DNA from: Paracidovorax sp031843945
GTDB taxonomy: Bacteria > Pseudomonadota > Gammaproteobacteria > Burkholderiales > Burkholderiaceae_C
DNA length: 64,000 nt
Assembly: GCF_031843945.1 (NCBI RefSeq)
Contig: NZ_JAVTJJ010000013.1
Coordinates: 1 to 64,000, forward strand
Direction: 5' to 3'
The notes beneath the pieces are model-generated. The model saw only the letters and a list, made by a program, of their open reading frames with translations. It made no database searches and was not told where the DNA came from. Of the stretch, positions 15,994-24,521 are shown piece after piece (positions within the stretch are counted from its first letter, which is position 1; each line of letters starts with the position of its first letter). A program made the translations under genes and the position numbers.

Positions 15994-17241
15994 ATGACCT
16001 CTACGCTTTTCTCGCGCCGCATCGACGACACCTGGCTGCTTGGCGCAGCCCGCACTCCCTGGGTGGACTACTGCGGCCCACTCGCGCTGGTGTCGCCCAC
16101 CGACCTGGGCATTCATGCGGCGCGTGCCGCCATCGCACGCAGTGGCATTGCACCGGACAGCGTCGACTCCACCGTGGCGACCTCCATGGCGCAAGCAGAC
16201 TTCGACGCCTACATGCTGCCCCGCCACGTGGGCCTGTATGCCGGTGTGCCGCTGCAGGCACCGGCCATCGGCGTGCAGCGCATTTGCGGCAGCGGCTTCG
16301 AGGTGCTGCGCCAGGCAGCCGACCAGATCGCGCTGGGCTATGCCGATACGGTGCTGGCCGTTGGCGCCGAATCGATGAGCCGCAACCCCATCTGCGCGTA
16401 CACCCATCGCAGCGGCTTTCGCCTGGGTGCGCCGGTCGAGTTCAAGGACTTTCTGTGGGAGGCGCTGGACGACCCCGCCGCCCGCGTGTCGATGATCCAG
16501 ACGGCCGAGAACCTGGCCGTCAAGTACGGCATCACGCGTGCCGAAGTCGACGCATACGCCGCACTGTCGTTCGAGCGGGCCGTAGCCGCGCAGGCCGGCG
16601 GCCGCTTCGACGTGGAGATCGAGCCGGTGCGCGACCAGCGCTTCGAGCTGGCTGGCTACGAGTCGCGCGGCATTCGCCTGCCCCGCAAGGCCGGCCAGCA
16701 AGACCGCGACACCCATGTGCGCGCATCGCCCATCGAGGTGCTGGCCGCGCTGCGCACCGTGTACGACGGCGGCGTGCAGACCGCCGGCAACTCCGCCGCG
16801 CTGGTCGACGGCGCGGCCGCTGCCGTGGTGGCCAGCGGCAAGCGCATTCGCGCCGAAGGCCTGCAGCCGCTGGTGCGGCTGGCCGGCGCCGCGGCGGCCG
16901 GCGTGCCGCCCGAGATCATGGGCATCGGCCCGGTGCCCGCCATCCGTGCGCTGCTGGATCGCTGCGGACTGCAGCTCGCCGACATCGCGCTGATCGAGAT
17001 CAACGAGGCCCAGGGCGCGCAGGTGCTGGCCTGCGCACGTGAACTGGGGCTGGACATGGACCGGCTCAACGTCAACGGCGGCTCCATCGCACTGGGCCAT
17101 CCGCTGGCCGCCACCGGCCTGCGTCTGACCTTGACGGCAGCGCATGAGCTGCGTCGGCGCGGTGCGCGTTGGGCTGTCGTGTCTGCCTGCGTGGGCGGTG
17201 GCCAGGGCATGGCGCTGCTGCTGGAAAACACGGAAGCCTGA
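15994..17241 (+). CDS. Thiolase family protein (acyl-CoA C-acyltransferase)
   Basis: Cleaves a 3-ketoacyl-CoA with CoA to acetyl-CoA and a shortened acyl-CoA, the last step of beta-oxidative side-chain removal. The 415-residue protein has the nucleophilic Cys in QRICGSGFEV, the general-base His in NVNGGSIALGHPLAATG, and the second catalytic Cys in SACVGGGQGMA. It opens the operon thiolase-CoA transferase-crotonase-SDR-vanA-vanB. With the SDR and crotonase it could convert a phenylpropenoyl-CoA to a benzoyl-type CoA. The MarR-type palindrome upstream suggests induction by a pathway CoA ester. The ribosome site is weak. Confidence 0.88.
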   Translation: MTSTLFSRRIDDTWLLGAARTPWVDYCGPLALVSPTDLGIHAARAAIARSGIAPDSVDSTVATSMAQADFDAYMLPRHVGLYAGVPLQAPAIGVQRICGSGFEVLRQAADQIALGYADTVLAVGAESMSRNPICAYTHRSGFRLGAPVEFKDFLWEALDDPAARVSMIQTAENLAVKYGITRAEVDAYAALSFERAVAAQAGGRFDVEIEPVRDQRFELAGYESRGIRLPRKAGQQDRDTHVRASPIEVLAALRTVYDGGVQTAGNSAALVDGAAAAVVASGKRIRAEGLQPLVRLAGAAAAGVPPEIMGIGPVPAIRALLDRCGLQLADIALIEINEAQGAQVLACARELGLDMDRLNVNGGSIALGHPLAATGLRLTLTAAHELRRRGARWAVVSACVGGGQGMALLLENTEA

Positions 17242-17258
17242 GAAAGAACGAGCACAGC

Positions 17259-18836
17259 ATGAAAATCATCAAGTCGGATGACGTGGGCCCGCTGATCAGC
17301 GACGGCGCCACGGTGTTTCTCGGCGGTATCGCCATGACAGGCCTGGCCGAAGAAGTGCTGCAGGGGCTGGAGCGGCACTTTCTGGCCACCGGCCACCCAC
17401 GGCAGATCACCACCTGGGCCTGCGGCGCCATCGGCAACTCCGGCGAAGGCGGCATGGCTCACCTGGCGCACCCCGGCATGGTCAGGCGTGTGGTGGCAGG
17501 CCATTTCGGCCAGACCGGCCCGCGCATGATGGGCCTGGTGCTGGCAGGCGAGGTGGAGGCGTACAACTTTCCGCAGGGCTCGCTCTCGCACCTGACGCGG
17601 CACATCGCGGCACGCACGCCGGGCCTGCTCACGCAGGTGGGCATCGGCACCTTCGTCGATCCGCGCATCGAGGGCGGCAAGCTCAACAGCGCGTGCAGCG
17701 AAGACCTGGTGCGGGTGGTGGAGTTCGACGGCAAGGAATGCCTTTTCTACCCCACACCGCGCATCGACGTGGCGCTGATCCGCGCCACCTATGCCGACGA
17801 GAACGGCAACCTGAGCCTGGACAAGGAAGGTCTGCTGCTGGAGCAGCTGTCGATTGCCCAGGCAGCGCGCGCCTGTGGCGGCATCGTCATCGCCCAGGTC
17901 GAGGCGGTGGTGCAGGCCGGCAGCCTGCACCCCAAGTCGGTGAAGGTGCCGGGCTTCATGGTGGACTACGTGGTGGTGTCCGAGCCGCGCAACCACCCGC
18001 AGACGATCAGCACGCAGTTCAACCCGGCGCTGTCGGGCGATGTGCGCATGCCGATGCATTCCGTGCCGTCGTTGCCGCTGGACGAGCGCAAGGTCATCGC
18101 GCGCCGCGCGGCCCTGGAACTGCAGCCGGGCGCGCTCACCAACCTGGGCGTGGGCATTCCGGCGGGCATTCCGGCCGTGGCGGCCGAGGAAGGCGTGGCG
18201 CACCTGCTGAGCCTTTCCGTGGAATGCGGCGCCAACGGGGGCGTGCCGGCCTACGGCGGCGACTTCGGCATGGCCTACAACGCCGAATCGATCATTGAGC
18301 AGTCGTCGCAGTTCGATTTCTATGACGGCGGTGGCTTGGCCTGCAGTTTCCTGGGCCTGGCCCAGACCGACGCGGCGGGAAATGTGAACGTCAGCAAATT
18401 CAATGGTCGCCCGGTGGGCTGCGGCGGCTTCATCAACATCACCTGCGCAACGCCGCGCCTGGTGTTCTGCGGCACCTTCACCGCCGGCGGGCTGGAACTG
18501 CAGGTCGCCGATGGCCGTCTGACCATCTTGAAGGAGGGCCGCTCGCGCAAGTTCATCGAGCAGGTCGAGCAGCTCACCTTCAGCGGGCGCGACGCCGCAC
18601 GCCGCCAGCAGGAGGTGAGCTTCATCACAGAGCGCGCGGTGCTGCGCCTGCGCCCCGAGGGGCTGGAGCTGACCGAGATCGCGCCAGGCATCGACCTGGA
18701 GCGCGACGTGCTCGCCCACATGGGCTTCAAGCCTTTGATTCGTGACCTGCGGCTGATGGACGCAGGCCTTTTCAGCGCGCGGTGGGGCGGCCTGGGCGCT
18801 GCACTTTCCGTCCGTGCTGCACCTACCGCGCGCTGA
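17259..18836 (+). CDS. CoA-transferase, fused alpha-beta (family I)
   Basis: Moves CoA between an acyl-CoA and a free acid. The 525-residue protein combines both halves of a family I enzyme: an alpha half beginning MKIIKSDDVGPLISDGATVF and a beta half around residues 285-500 (ALTNLGVGIPAGIPAVAAEE, then LSVECGANGGVPAYGGDFGM, where the Glu is the expected catalytic residue). It resembles acetate/acetoacetate CoA-transferases such as YdiF. It is 17 bases behind the thiolase. In the pathway it may release the aromatic acid from its CoA ester and thereby save CoA for the activation step. Substrate assignment is inferred. Confidence 0.85.
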   Translation: MKIIKSDDVGPLISDGATVFLGGIAMTGLAEEVLQGLERHFLATGHPRQITTWACGAIGNSGEGGMAHLAHPGMVRRVVAGHFGQTGPRMMGLVLAGEVEAYNFPQGSLSHLTRHIAARTPGLLTQVGIGTFVDPRIEGGKLNSACSEDLVRVVEFDGKECLFYPTPRIDVALIRATYADENGNLSLDKEGLLLEQLSIAQAARACGGIVIAQVEAVVQAGSLHPKSVKVPGFMVDYVVVSEPRNHPQTISTQFNPALSGDVRMPMHSVPSLPLDERKVIARRAALELQPGALTNLGVGIPAGIPAVAAEEGVAHLLSLSVECGANGGVPAYGGDFGMAYNAESIIEQSSQFDFYDGGGLACSFLGLAQTDAAGNVNVSKFNGRPVGCGGFINITCATPRLVFCGTFTAGGLELQVADGRLTILKEGRSRKFIEQVEQLTFSGRDAARRQQEVSFITERAVLRLRPEGLELTEIAPGIDLERDVLAHMGFKPLIRDLRLMDAGLFSARWGGLGAALSVRAAPTAR

Positions 18837-18870
18837 AGCTTTTCCCCGAACACCTATTTCTCCTGCCACC

Positions 18871-19686
18871 ATGACGCTCCCCACCTTCACCCCGGCCGAC
18901 GGCCTGCTTTCTCAACTGAACGAGCTGCAGGTCAGCTTCAGCGGCGCCGTCGCCCACATCCGCCTGAACCGCCCGGCCAAGCGCAACGCCATCAACGAGG
19001 CACTGATGCAGCAGCTGCATACCGCACTGATCCAGCTGCCCACCACCGCGCAAGCACTGGTCATCAGCGGTGAAGGCCAGCACTTTTGCGCAGGCCTGGA
19101 TCTGTCCGACCTCAGCGAGCGCAGCGTGGCCGAAGGCATTCAGCATTCGCGCGGTTGGCACGCGGTGATGGATGCGCTGCAGTACTTGCGCATGCCCGTC
19201 GTCGCGGCCTTGCACGGCGCCGTGGTGGGTGGCGGGCTGGAGCTGGCAGCGGCGGCCCATGTGCGCGTGGCCGACAGCAGCGCCTACTTCGGCCTGCCCG
19301 AAGGCCAGCGCGGCATCTTCGTGGGCGGCGGCGGCTCAGCCCGCATTCCGCGTCTGGTGGGCGTGGCCTGCATGAGCGACATGATGCTTACGGGCCGCGT
19401 GCTGGATGCCGACGAAGGCCGCGAGCGGGGCTTGGTGCAGTACGTGGTGCCTGAAGGCGAAGCACTCGCCAAGGCCGTGGCGCTGGCCGAGCGTATCGCC
19501 ACCAATGCGCCGCTGTCCAACTACGCGATCGTGCAGGCGCTGCCGCGCATCGCCGATATGGCGCAGTCCGACGGGCTGTTCGTCGAGTCGCTCATGTCGG
19601 CCATCGCCCAGGGCGACGATGCCGCCAAGCAGCGCCTGGCAGACTTTCTGCAGGGGCGTGCAGCCAAGGTCGTCAAGACGACCTGA
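18871..19686 (+). CDS. Crotonase-family enoyl-CoA hydratase (first copy)
   Basis: A 271-residue crotonase that adds water to an enoyl-CoA or cleaves the adduct. Conserved elements are IRLNRPAKRNAINEAL, the oxyanion-hole segment EGQHFCAGLDLSDLSE and ALHGAVVGGGLELAAAAHVR, and YFGLPEGQRGIFVGGGGSAR in the active-site loop. A close paralogue of almost equal length lies at 27589-28401 in the opposite operon. The pair differ from the classical Pseudomonas feruloyl-CoA hydratase/aldolase. With the SDR and thiolase downstream and upstream, a beta-oxidation-like role on a hydroxycinnamoyl-CoA is the simplest reading. Confidence 0.87.
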   Translation: MTLPTFTPADGLLSQLNELQVSFSGAVAHIRLNRPAKRNAINEALMQQLHTALIQLPTTAQALVISGEGQHFCAGLDLSDLSERSVAEGIQHSRGWHAVMDALQYLRMPVVAALHGAVVGGGLELAAAAHVRVADSSAYFGLPEGQRGIFVGGGGSARIPRLVGVACMSDMMLTGRVLDADEGRERGLVQYVVPEGEALAKAVALAERIATNAPLSNYAIVQALPRIADMAQSDGLFVESLMSAIAQGDDAAKQRLADFLQGRAAKVVKTT

Positions 19687-19725
19687 CCCCAACACACAAA
19701 GCAAAAGCACAAGGAGATGACAGCC

Positions 19726-20508
19726 ATGAAGACATTCGCCAATCAAGCCGCCCTGGTCACCGGCTCGGGCTCGGGCCTGGGTGAAGCGGTGGCCCGCGCG
19801 CTGGCAGACGCCGGTGCCCTGGTAGCGCTGCTCGACATCAATCTGGCCGGCGCCGAGCGCGTGGCGGCCGACATCCGCGCGCAAGGCGGGCAGGCGTTGG
19901 CGCTGCAGTGCGACATCAGCGACGAAGGCTCGGCCGTTGCCGCGCTGGACGCCGCCGCCGCCGCGCATGGCGACGCACGCATCCTGATGAACATCGCCGG
20001 CGTGGGCGGTGCCAAGCGCGTGATCCAGCGCGACGGTTCACCCGCCCCACTGGCCGACTTCGAGCGCACGCTGCGCATCAACCTGGTCGGCACGTACAAC
20101 ATGGTGCGCCTGATGGCCGCACGCGCGGCGCGGCTGGAGCCCTTGGCCGACGGCGCGCGAGGCGTCATCGTGAACACGGCTTCGGTCGCCGCGTTCGATG
20201 GCCAGGTCGGCCAGGAGGCCTATGCCGCGTCGAAGGCCGGGGTTGCGGGCATGACGCTGCCGCTGGCACGCGATCTGGCGCAGTGGGGCATACGCGTGTG
20301 CACCATTGCACCGGGCATCTTCGCCACGCCGCTACTCAAGGAATTGCCCGAAGCCGTGCAGCAGTCGCTGGCCGATTCCATCCCCTTCCCCAAACGCCTG
20401 GGGCATCCGGAAGAGTTCGCAGCGCTGGCGTTGCACATCGCCAGCAACGGGCACCTCAATGGCGAAGTCATTCGCCTGGATGGTGCGCTGCGCATGGCGC
20501 CGCGTTGA
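19726..20508 (+). CDS. SDR family 3-hydroxyacyl-CoA dehydrogenase
   Basis: A classical short-chain dehydrogenase of 260 residues. It has the NAD-binding ALVTGSGSGLGEAVARAL near the start, NIAGVGG, the catalytic Ser in VNTASVAAFDGQVG, and YAASKAGV as the YxxxK motif, all close to type II 3-hydroxyacyl-CoA dehydrogenases (HSD17B10-like). AAGGAG at 19711-19716 sits directly against the first ATG at 19717, but 9 bases before the ATG at 19726, so I chose the latter. Its position between a crotonase and vanAB suggests that it oxidises the beta-hydroxyacyl-CoA formed by the crotonase. Confidence 0.87.
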   Translation: MKTFANQAALVTGSGSGLGEAVARALADAGALVALLDINLAGAERVAADIRAQGGQALALQCDISDEGSAVAALDAAAAAHGDARILMNIAGVGGAKRVIQRDGSPAPLADFERTLRINLVGTYNMVRLMAARAARLEPLADGARGVIVNTASVAAFDGQVGQEAYAASKAGVAGMTLPLARDLAQWGIRVCTIAPGIFATPLLKELPEAVQQSLADSIPFPKRLGHPEEFAALALHIASNGHLNGEVIRLDGALRMAPR

Positions 20509-20550
20509 TGAAAAAAAGCCCACACGTTGAACTGACCCCGAGGAGATGCC

Positions 20551-21585
20551 ATGTTTCCCACCAATACCTGGTATGTCGCTGCCCGCAGCGAAGAGATTCC
20601 CAACGACCGCCCACTGGGGCGCCGCATCTGCAATCTGCCCATGGCTTTCTTTCGCAACAGCCAGGGCACCATTGCCGCCGTGGAAGACTTCTGCCCGCAC
20701 CGGGGCGCCCCACTTTCGCTCGGCAGCGTCGAGGGTGACACGCTGGTCTGCGGCTACCACGGCCTGGCGATGGGCTGCGACGGCAAGACCGTGTCCATGC
20801 CATGCCAGCGCGTGCGGGGCTTTCCGGCGGTGCGAACCTTTCCCATCCACGAAGCGCATGGCTTTGTCTGGGTGTGGCCCGGCAATGCTGCCTTGGCCGA
20901 CGTGGCCAGCGTTCCGCAGTTCGAATGGCTGGGCAACCCCGAATTCGGCTATGGCGGTGGTCTCTATCACATCGCCTGCGGGTACCGGCTCATGATCGAC
21001 AACCTGATGGATCTGACGCACGAGACTTACGTTCACTCCACCAGCATCGGCCAAAAGGAGATCGACGAGGTGCCCTGCGAGACCCGCGCGGAAGGCGATC
21101 ACGTGATCACGCAGCGCCACATGGAAGGCATCGAGGCGCCCCCCTTCTGGAAGATGGCATTGCGCATGAACGGCCTGCCCGACGACCAACCGGTAGACCG
21201 CTGGCAGATCTGCCACTTCACGCCGCCAAGCCACGTGATGATCGAAGTGGGTGTGGCGCTGCAGGGCAAGGGCGGCCACTCGGCACCCGATGAATTCAAG
21301 GCCGCCAGCTGGGTGGTGGACTTCATCACGCCAGAGACCGACACGTCGATTCATTACTTCTGGGGCATGGCGCGGCGATTCAAGCCACAGGACGACGACC
21401 TGACGGCGCAGATCCGCGAGGGCCAAGGCAAAATCTTTGCAGAGGACCAGGAGATGCTGGAGCGCCAGCAGGCCAATCTGCTCGCCTACCCCGAGCGCAA
21501 GCTGCTCATGCTGAACATCGATAGCGGCGGCGTGCAGTCACGCAAGATCATCGACCGGCTGCTCGAAGCCGAGGCGAGCGCATGA
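20551..21585 (+). CDS. vanA: Vanillate O-demethylase oxygenase subunit VanA
   Basis: Rieske non-heme iron oxygenase that removes the methyl group of vanillate to give protocatechuate and formaldehyde, with electrons from VanB. The 344-residue protein has the Rieske ligands C48, H50, C67 and H70 (EDFCPHRGAPLSLG...VCGYH) and the iron site in DNLMDLTHETYVH (H157, H162 with an acidic third ligand). It follows my memory of Pseudomonas VanA closely along its length (MGCDGKTVSMP, RLMIDNLMDLTHETYVH, SIGQKEIDE, LNIDSGGVQSRK). GAGGAG precedes the ATG. It overlaps vanB by 4 bases. Confidence 0.92.
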   Translation: MFPTNTWYVAARSEEIPNDRPLGRRICNLPMAFFRNSQGTIAAVEDFCPHRGAPLSLGSVEGDTLVCGYHGLAMGCDGKTVSMPCQRVRGFPAVRTFPIHEAHGFVWVWPGNAALADVASVPQFEWLGNPEFGYGGGLYHIACGYRLMIDNLMDLTHETYVHSTSIGQKEIDEVPCETRAEGDHVITQRHMEGIEAPPFWKMALRMNGLPDDQPVDRWQICHFTPPSHVMIEVGVALQGKGGHSAPDEFKAASWVVDFITPETDTSIHYFWGMARRFKPQDDDLTAQIREGQGKIFAEDQEMLERQQANLLAYPERKLLMLNIDSGGVQSRKIIDRLLEAEASA

Positions 21586-22550
21586 GCACCCCGCCCCTCT
21601 TGCAATTGCGCGTGGCGGCCAAGCGGGCGGTGGCGCAAGACATCGTGGAGTTGACGCTGGAGCCACTGCCAGGTGAGGAACTGCCGGCCTTCGCCGCCGG
21701 CTCGCACCTGGATCTGCACCTGCCCGGTGGACTGGTGCGCCCTTATTCGCTCAGCAACGACCCTGCGGAGCGCAACCGTTATGTGCTGGGCGTCTTGCGC
21801 GAAACCACCTCACGGGGTGGATCGACCGCCGTGCACGAACAGCTGCAGGTAGGCCAGCTGCTCGCCACCAGCCTGCCCCGCAACCATTTCGCACTGCAGG
21901 CCACACCGGCGCCCAAGCTGCTGCTGGCCGGCGGCATCGGCATCACGCCGGTGCTCAGCATGGCGCGCCAGTTGGCGCGTGAGGGCCGCCCATTCCACTT
22001 GCACTACGCCGGACGTACGCGGGCGCGCATGGCTTTCACGGACGTGCTGGCCACAGACCTGCTGGCTGGCCGGGCACACCTGCACGTGAAGGACGAACAC
22101 GGTCCGCTCGACCTGGCGGCGTTGCTAAGTACGCAGCCGGAAGGTACAGAACTGTATGTGTGTGGGCCGGCGGGGTTCATGGATGCGGCGTTCGAGGCTG
22201 GGCGCAAGCAGGGCTGGAGCGCAGACCGGCTGCACCGTGAACTGTTCGGCGCTGCGGGCCCAGTGCCGGCGAACGAACACGACAGCGCTTTCGAAATCGA
22301 GATTGCAGGCACAGGCCAGATCGTCAACGTGCCCGCAGGCTGCAGCGCCGCCAAGGCCATGCAGGACGCGGGCCTGCCGCTCTACACGTCGTGCGAAGAA
22401 GGCGTTTGCGGCACCTGCCTGACGCGTGTGGTCCGCGGCACGCCAGACCACCGCGACCAGTACCTCACACCCGAGGAGCAGGCGGCCAACGACCAGTTCC
22501 TGCCATGCTGTTCACGGGCTTTGGGTGGGCGCCTGGTGGTGGAGCTTTAA
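21582..22550 (+). CDS. vanB: Vanillate O-demethylase reductase subunit VanB
   Basis: Feeds electrons from NAD(P)H to VanA. The 322-residue protein has the phthalate-dioxygenase-reductase order: FMN domain (RPYSLSNDPAERNRYVLGV), nucleotide domain (LLAGGIGITPVLSMARQL, YVCGPAGFMDA) and a C-terminal plant-type 2Fe-2S ferredoxin with Cys ligands in TSCEEGVCGTCL and a fourth Cys near PCCSRAL. Its start overlaps the vanA stop (ATGA), so the two subunits are translationally coupled. It is the last gene of the thiolase operon and converges on marR. Confidence 0.92.
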   Translation: MSTPPLLQLRVAAKRAVAQDIVELTLEPLPGEELPAFAAGSHLDLHLPGGLVRPYSLSNDPAERNRYVLGVLRETTSRGGSTAVHEQLQVGQLLATSLPRNHFALQATPAPKLLLAGGIGITPVLSMARQLAREGRPFHLHYAGRTRARMAFTDVLATDLLAGRAHLHVKDEHGPLDLAALLSTQPEGTELYVCGPAGFMDAAFEAGRKQGWSADRLHRELFGAAGPVPANEHDSAFEIEIAGTGQIVNVPAGCSAAKAMQDAGLPLYTSCEEGVCGTCLTRVVRGTPDHRDQYLTPEEQAANDQFLPCCSRALGGRLVVEL

Positions 22551-22627
22551 CCCACATGTAGGCATGAGCAACGGGGCGTGCCGCAAGGAAAGTGCATAGC
22601 ACTGCCTCGGCAACTGGCCCTGGCCGC

Positions 22628-23119
22628 TCAGCGCGCCAAGCGCTCCAGCAGCCCCATCAAGGTTTCGCGCTCTGCGGCCGTCAGGCCCGACGACAGGCGC
22701 ACTTCATATTCCGCGAGCCGCTCGCTCAAAGCGCCCAGCCGCTCCTGCCCGTGCTCGGTGATTTCAAGCGAGTAACGCCGGCGGTCGCCTTCGACCTCCA
22801 CGCGCCGGATCCAGTTGGCGCCTTCCAGCGCATCGACCAGCTTGAGCACGCTCGGGCCGGCAACGCCGAGTTCCTTGGCCAGCGCGGCCTGGTTGATTCC
22901 GGAATTCATCGCAATGAGCGACAGCGCAGTCACGCGCGCAGGCGACATATCGAGCGGAGCCAACATGTCGAAGAACATATCGAAGGCGCGCACCTGGGCC
23001 AGACGCAGCTTATACCCGAGCGCATCGCTCTGAAAATCATGAGAGGCTGTTGCTTTGCGCGCTTTGGGCTTGGCGCGCTTGGCTGGTGCGGCCTGCTCCG
23101 GCCCTATGTTTCGGTGCAT
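22628..23119 (-). CDS. MarR family transcriptional regulator
   Basis: A 163-residue winged-helix regulator. The basic N-terminus (PAKRAKPKARK) is followed by dimer helices and the HTH (NSGINQAALAKELGVAGPSV, then LVDALEGANWIRRVEVEGDRR as wing). MarR proteins such as FerR, CouR and HcaR repress hydroxycinnamate genes and release DNA on binding the CoA thioester. This gene lies between the two catabolic operons. A palindrome of the regulon type (23128-23142) overlaps its ribosome site (AAGGAG), so autorepression is likely. I infer that it is the regulator of the four TTA-N7-TAA sites. Confidence 0.88.
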   Translation of the reverse strand: MHRNIGPEQAAPAKRAKPKARKATASHDFQSDALGYKLRLAQVRAFDMFFDMLAPLDMSPARVTALSLIAMNSGINQAALAKELGVAGPSVLKLVDALEGANWIRRVEVEGDRRRYSLEITEHGQERLGALSERLAEYEVRLSSGLTAAERETLMGLLERLAR

Positions 23120-23127
23120 GCAGACTC

Positions 23128-23142
23128 CTTATCCAAGGTAAC
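23128..23142. promoter_or_regulatory. MarR-type operator candidate, site 2 (marR)
   Basis: CTTATCCAAGGTAAC; its reverse complement GTTACCTTGGATAAG differs from the start-proximal strand of site 3 (ATTAGCTTGGATAAC) at only three positions. It lies 8 bases upstream of the marR start and covers the ribosome-binding AAGGAG, which fits autorepression. Confidence 0.6.
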
Positions 23143-23300
23143 AATCATAGTAGGCCTGCGTTGATGGCCGCGCGGGGTAACGCGCCGAATATGGAATGTG
23201 AGGAAAACGCCGGAACCTGTGTGCGCTGGCGCGCGAGAGCTGGATCGTTGCGCTTAGAGATTGAGCCGTGGCCTTACCGAGCCGTTGCCAGTCCGCAGAC

Positions 23301-23777
23301 TCAGTCTCGAAACAGCTCGAACCCTGCGCGCCGGTGGCTGATGCGCCAACCTTGCGACGTGAGAGTGAACGTATCGACGAAATGCCCCAGTCGCTGACGA
23401 GGCTGCGCCGGGCGACCCTGCGGCCCGGCTTCACTGTCATCATTCGCAGTCCATACCAGGACGCGGCTGACCGCATGCGCCACGTCATCGCTCATGTCAC
23501 CGAACAAGGTACCGAAAACCAGGTGCGCCGTCATGTGCCCCGCAGAGCGTTCACGGTACGAGCGCTCGATGGCCGGGCGGCCGCGAATCACCAAGCCGCT
23601 GGGGCGCATCAGTTCAGCGTCTTCGGCAAACAGCGCTGCCACGCCAAAGGCATCGCCCGCATCCACCAACGCGGCCGAGCGCAACACCAGGTCACGACAG
23701 TTCCGCTCTGCTTCCAACAAGCGCAGCCGGGCCGCGGGGTCGGCTGCGTTGGCCAGAGAGGCTGCTTTATCAGGCAT
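23301..23777 (-). CDS. SnoaL-like / nuclear transport factor 2 fold protein
   Basis: A 158-residue cone-fold protein of the SnoaL/NTF2 group, related in outline to ring-hydroxylating dioxygenase beta subunits and small isomerases. Visible elements are the first helix (RDLVLRSAALVDAGDAFGVAALFAED), PSGLVIRGRPAIERSY, and the C-terminal strand pair GHFVDTFTLTSQGWRISHRR. The catalytic role cannot be told from sequence. It is the last gene of the crotonase-synthetase-amidohydrolase operon and overlaps the preceding hydrolase gene by 8 bases, which ties it to the same pathway. A 180-bp spacer with no recognisable gene separates it from marR. Confidence 0.75.
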   Translation of the reverse strand: MPDKAASLANAADPAARLRLLEAERNCRDLVLRSAALVDAGDAFGVAALFAEDAELMRPSGLVIRGRPAIERSYRERSAGHMTAHLVFGTLFGDMSDDVAHAVSRVLVWTANDDSEAGPQGRPAQPRQRLGHFVDTFTLTSQGWRISHRRAGFELFRD

Positions 23778-24504
23778 TTCTGCACTCCTGCAGCCAGTCC
23801 TTCAAGGCGGCAGAGACGACGTGCGGCTGCTCCATCGGGCTCATGTGCCCGCAATGATCGATGAGACGCAGCGTGGACCGGGGCGCCAATGCGTGCATGG
23901 CCTGGTGGCGATCAGGCGGGCTCCACCGGTCTTCGTTGCCGCACAGCAGCAACAAAGGGCACTGCACGCTGCGCAACACGGGCTCTGCGTCCGGTCGCTC
24001 CAGCAGCGCCTCGATCTGGGCGGCGAAGCGCTGGGTGTTGCTGCGGTCGACCATCGCCACGATACGGTCGAACAGCGGCGTGCCCACCACTTCCGGATGC
24101 ACCATGGGCGGCGCCCAGCGGCGGGCCATGGCCTGCATGCCATCGCTGCGGGCAAGCGCCAGCAGTTCGTGGCGGCCCTGCCGTTCCGTGTCGCCTGCCG
24201 CACCAACAGCACGCGCGCCAGTACCCGTGTCGAGCAGCGCAAGGCCGGTGACACGCTCGGGCGCCTGCCTCAGGATTTCCAGCGCGATGCGACCCCCCAT
24301 GGAATGGCCGGCCAGCGCAAAGCGGGGCGCCTTCATCACTTCCAGCATGTGGCTGGCCATCAGCTCAATGCGATTGAGCGTGCCGTACCAACCGATGGTG
24401 ATGTCGCAGGCGTCTTGCAACGCGGTGCGCTGCTCCAGCCACACGTCGTCATCGCACAGCAGCCCGGGCAGCAGCAACAGCGGAATCACTTCAGCTTGTT
24501 TCAT
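23770..24504 (-). CDS. Alpha/beta hydrolase
   Basis: A 244-residue hydrolase with the nucleophile elbow GHSMGG, an Asp in the CGNEDRWSPP strand and the catalytic His in DHCGHMSPMEQP. The start LLLLPGLLCDDDVWLEQ carries the usual oxyanion region. The substrate could be an ester of the phenylpropanoid route (for example a chlorogenate or feruloyl ester) or an acyl-CoA pathway product; sequence alone does not decide. ATG 24504 was chosen as the start of the conserved fold, 17 bases after the amidohydrolase stop. It overlaps the SnoaL gene by 8 bases. Confidence 0.82.
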   Translation of the reverse strand: MKQAEVIPLLLLPGLLCDDDVWLEQRTALQDACDITIGWYGTLNRIELMASHMLEVMKAPRFALAGHSMGGRIALEILRQAPERVTGLALLDTGTGARAVGAAGDTERQGRHELLALARSDGMQAMARRWAPPMVHPEVVGTPLFDRIVAMVDRSNTQRFAAQIEALLERPDAEPVLRSVQCPLLLLCGNEDRWSPPDRHQAMHALAPRSTLRLIDHCGHMSPMEQPHVVSAALKDWLQECRNA

Positions 24505-24521
24505 ATCGCCGTCTTCTTGCT

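Noticed and set aside
16656..18890. Long open frame on the minus strand over the thiolase and CoA-transferase genes
   Set aside because: Shadow of high-GC coding sequence; it is rich in His, Gln and Arg with no family resemblance, while the plus-strand frames carry clear catalytic motifs.
22551..22627. Terminator between vanB and marR
   Set aside because: Only a 5-bp stem (AGTGC-ATA-GCACT) is visible and no T-run, so it is too weak to list.
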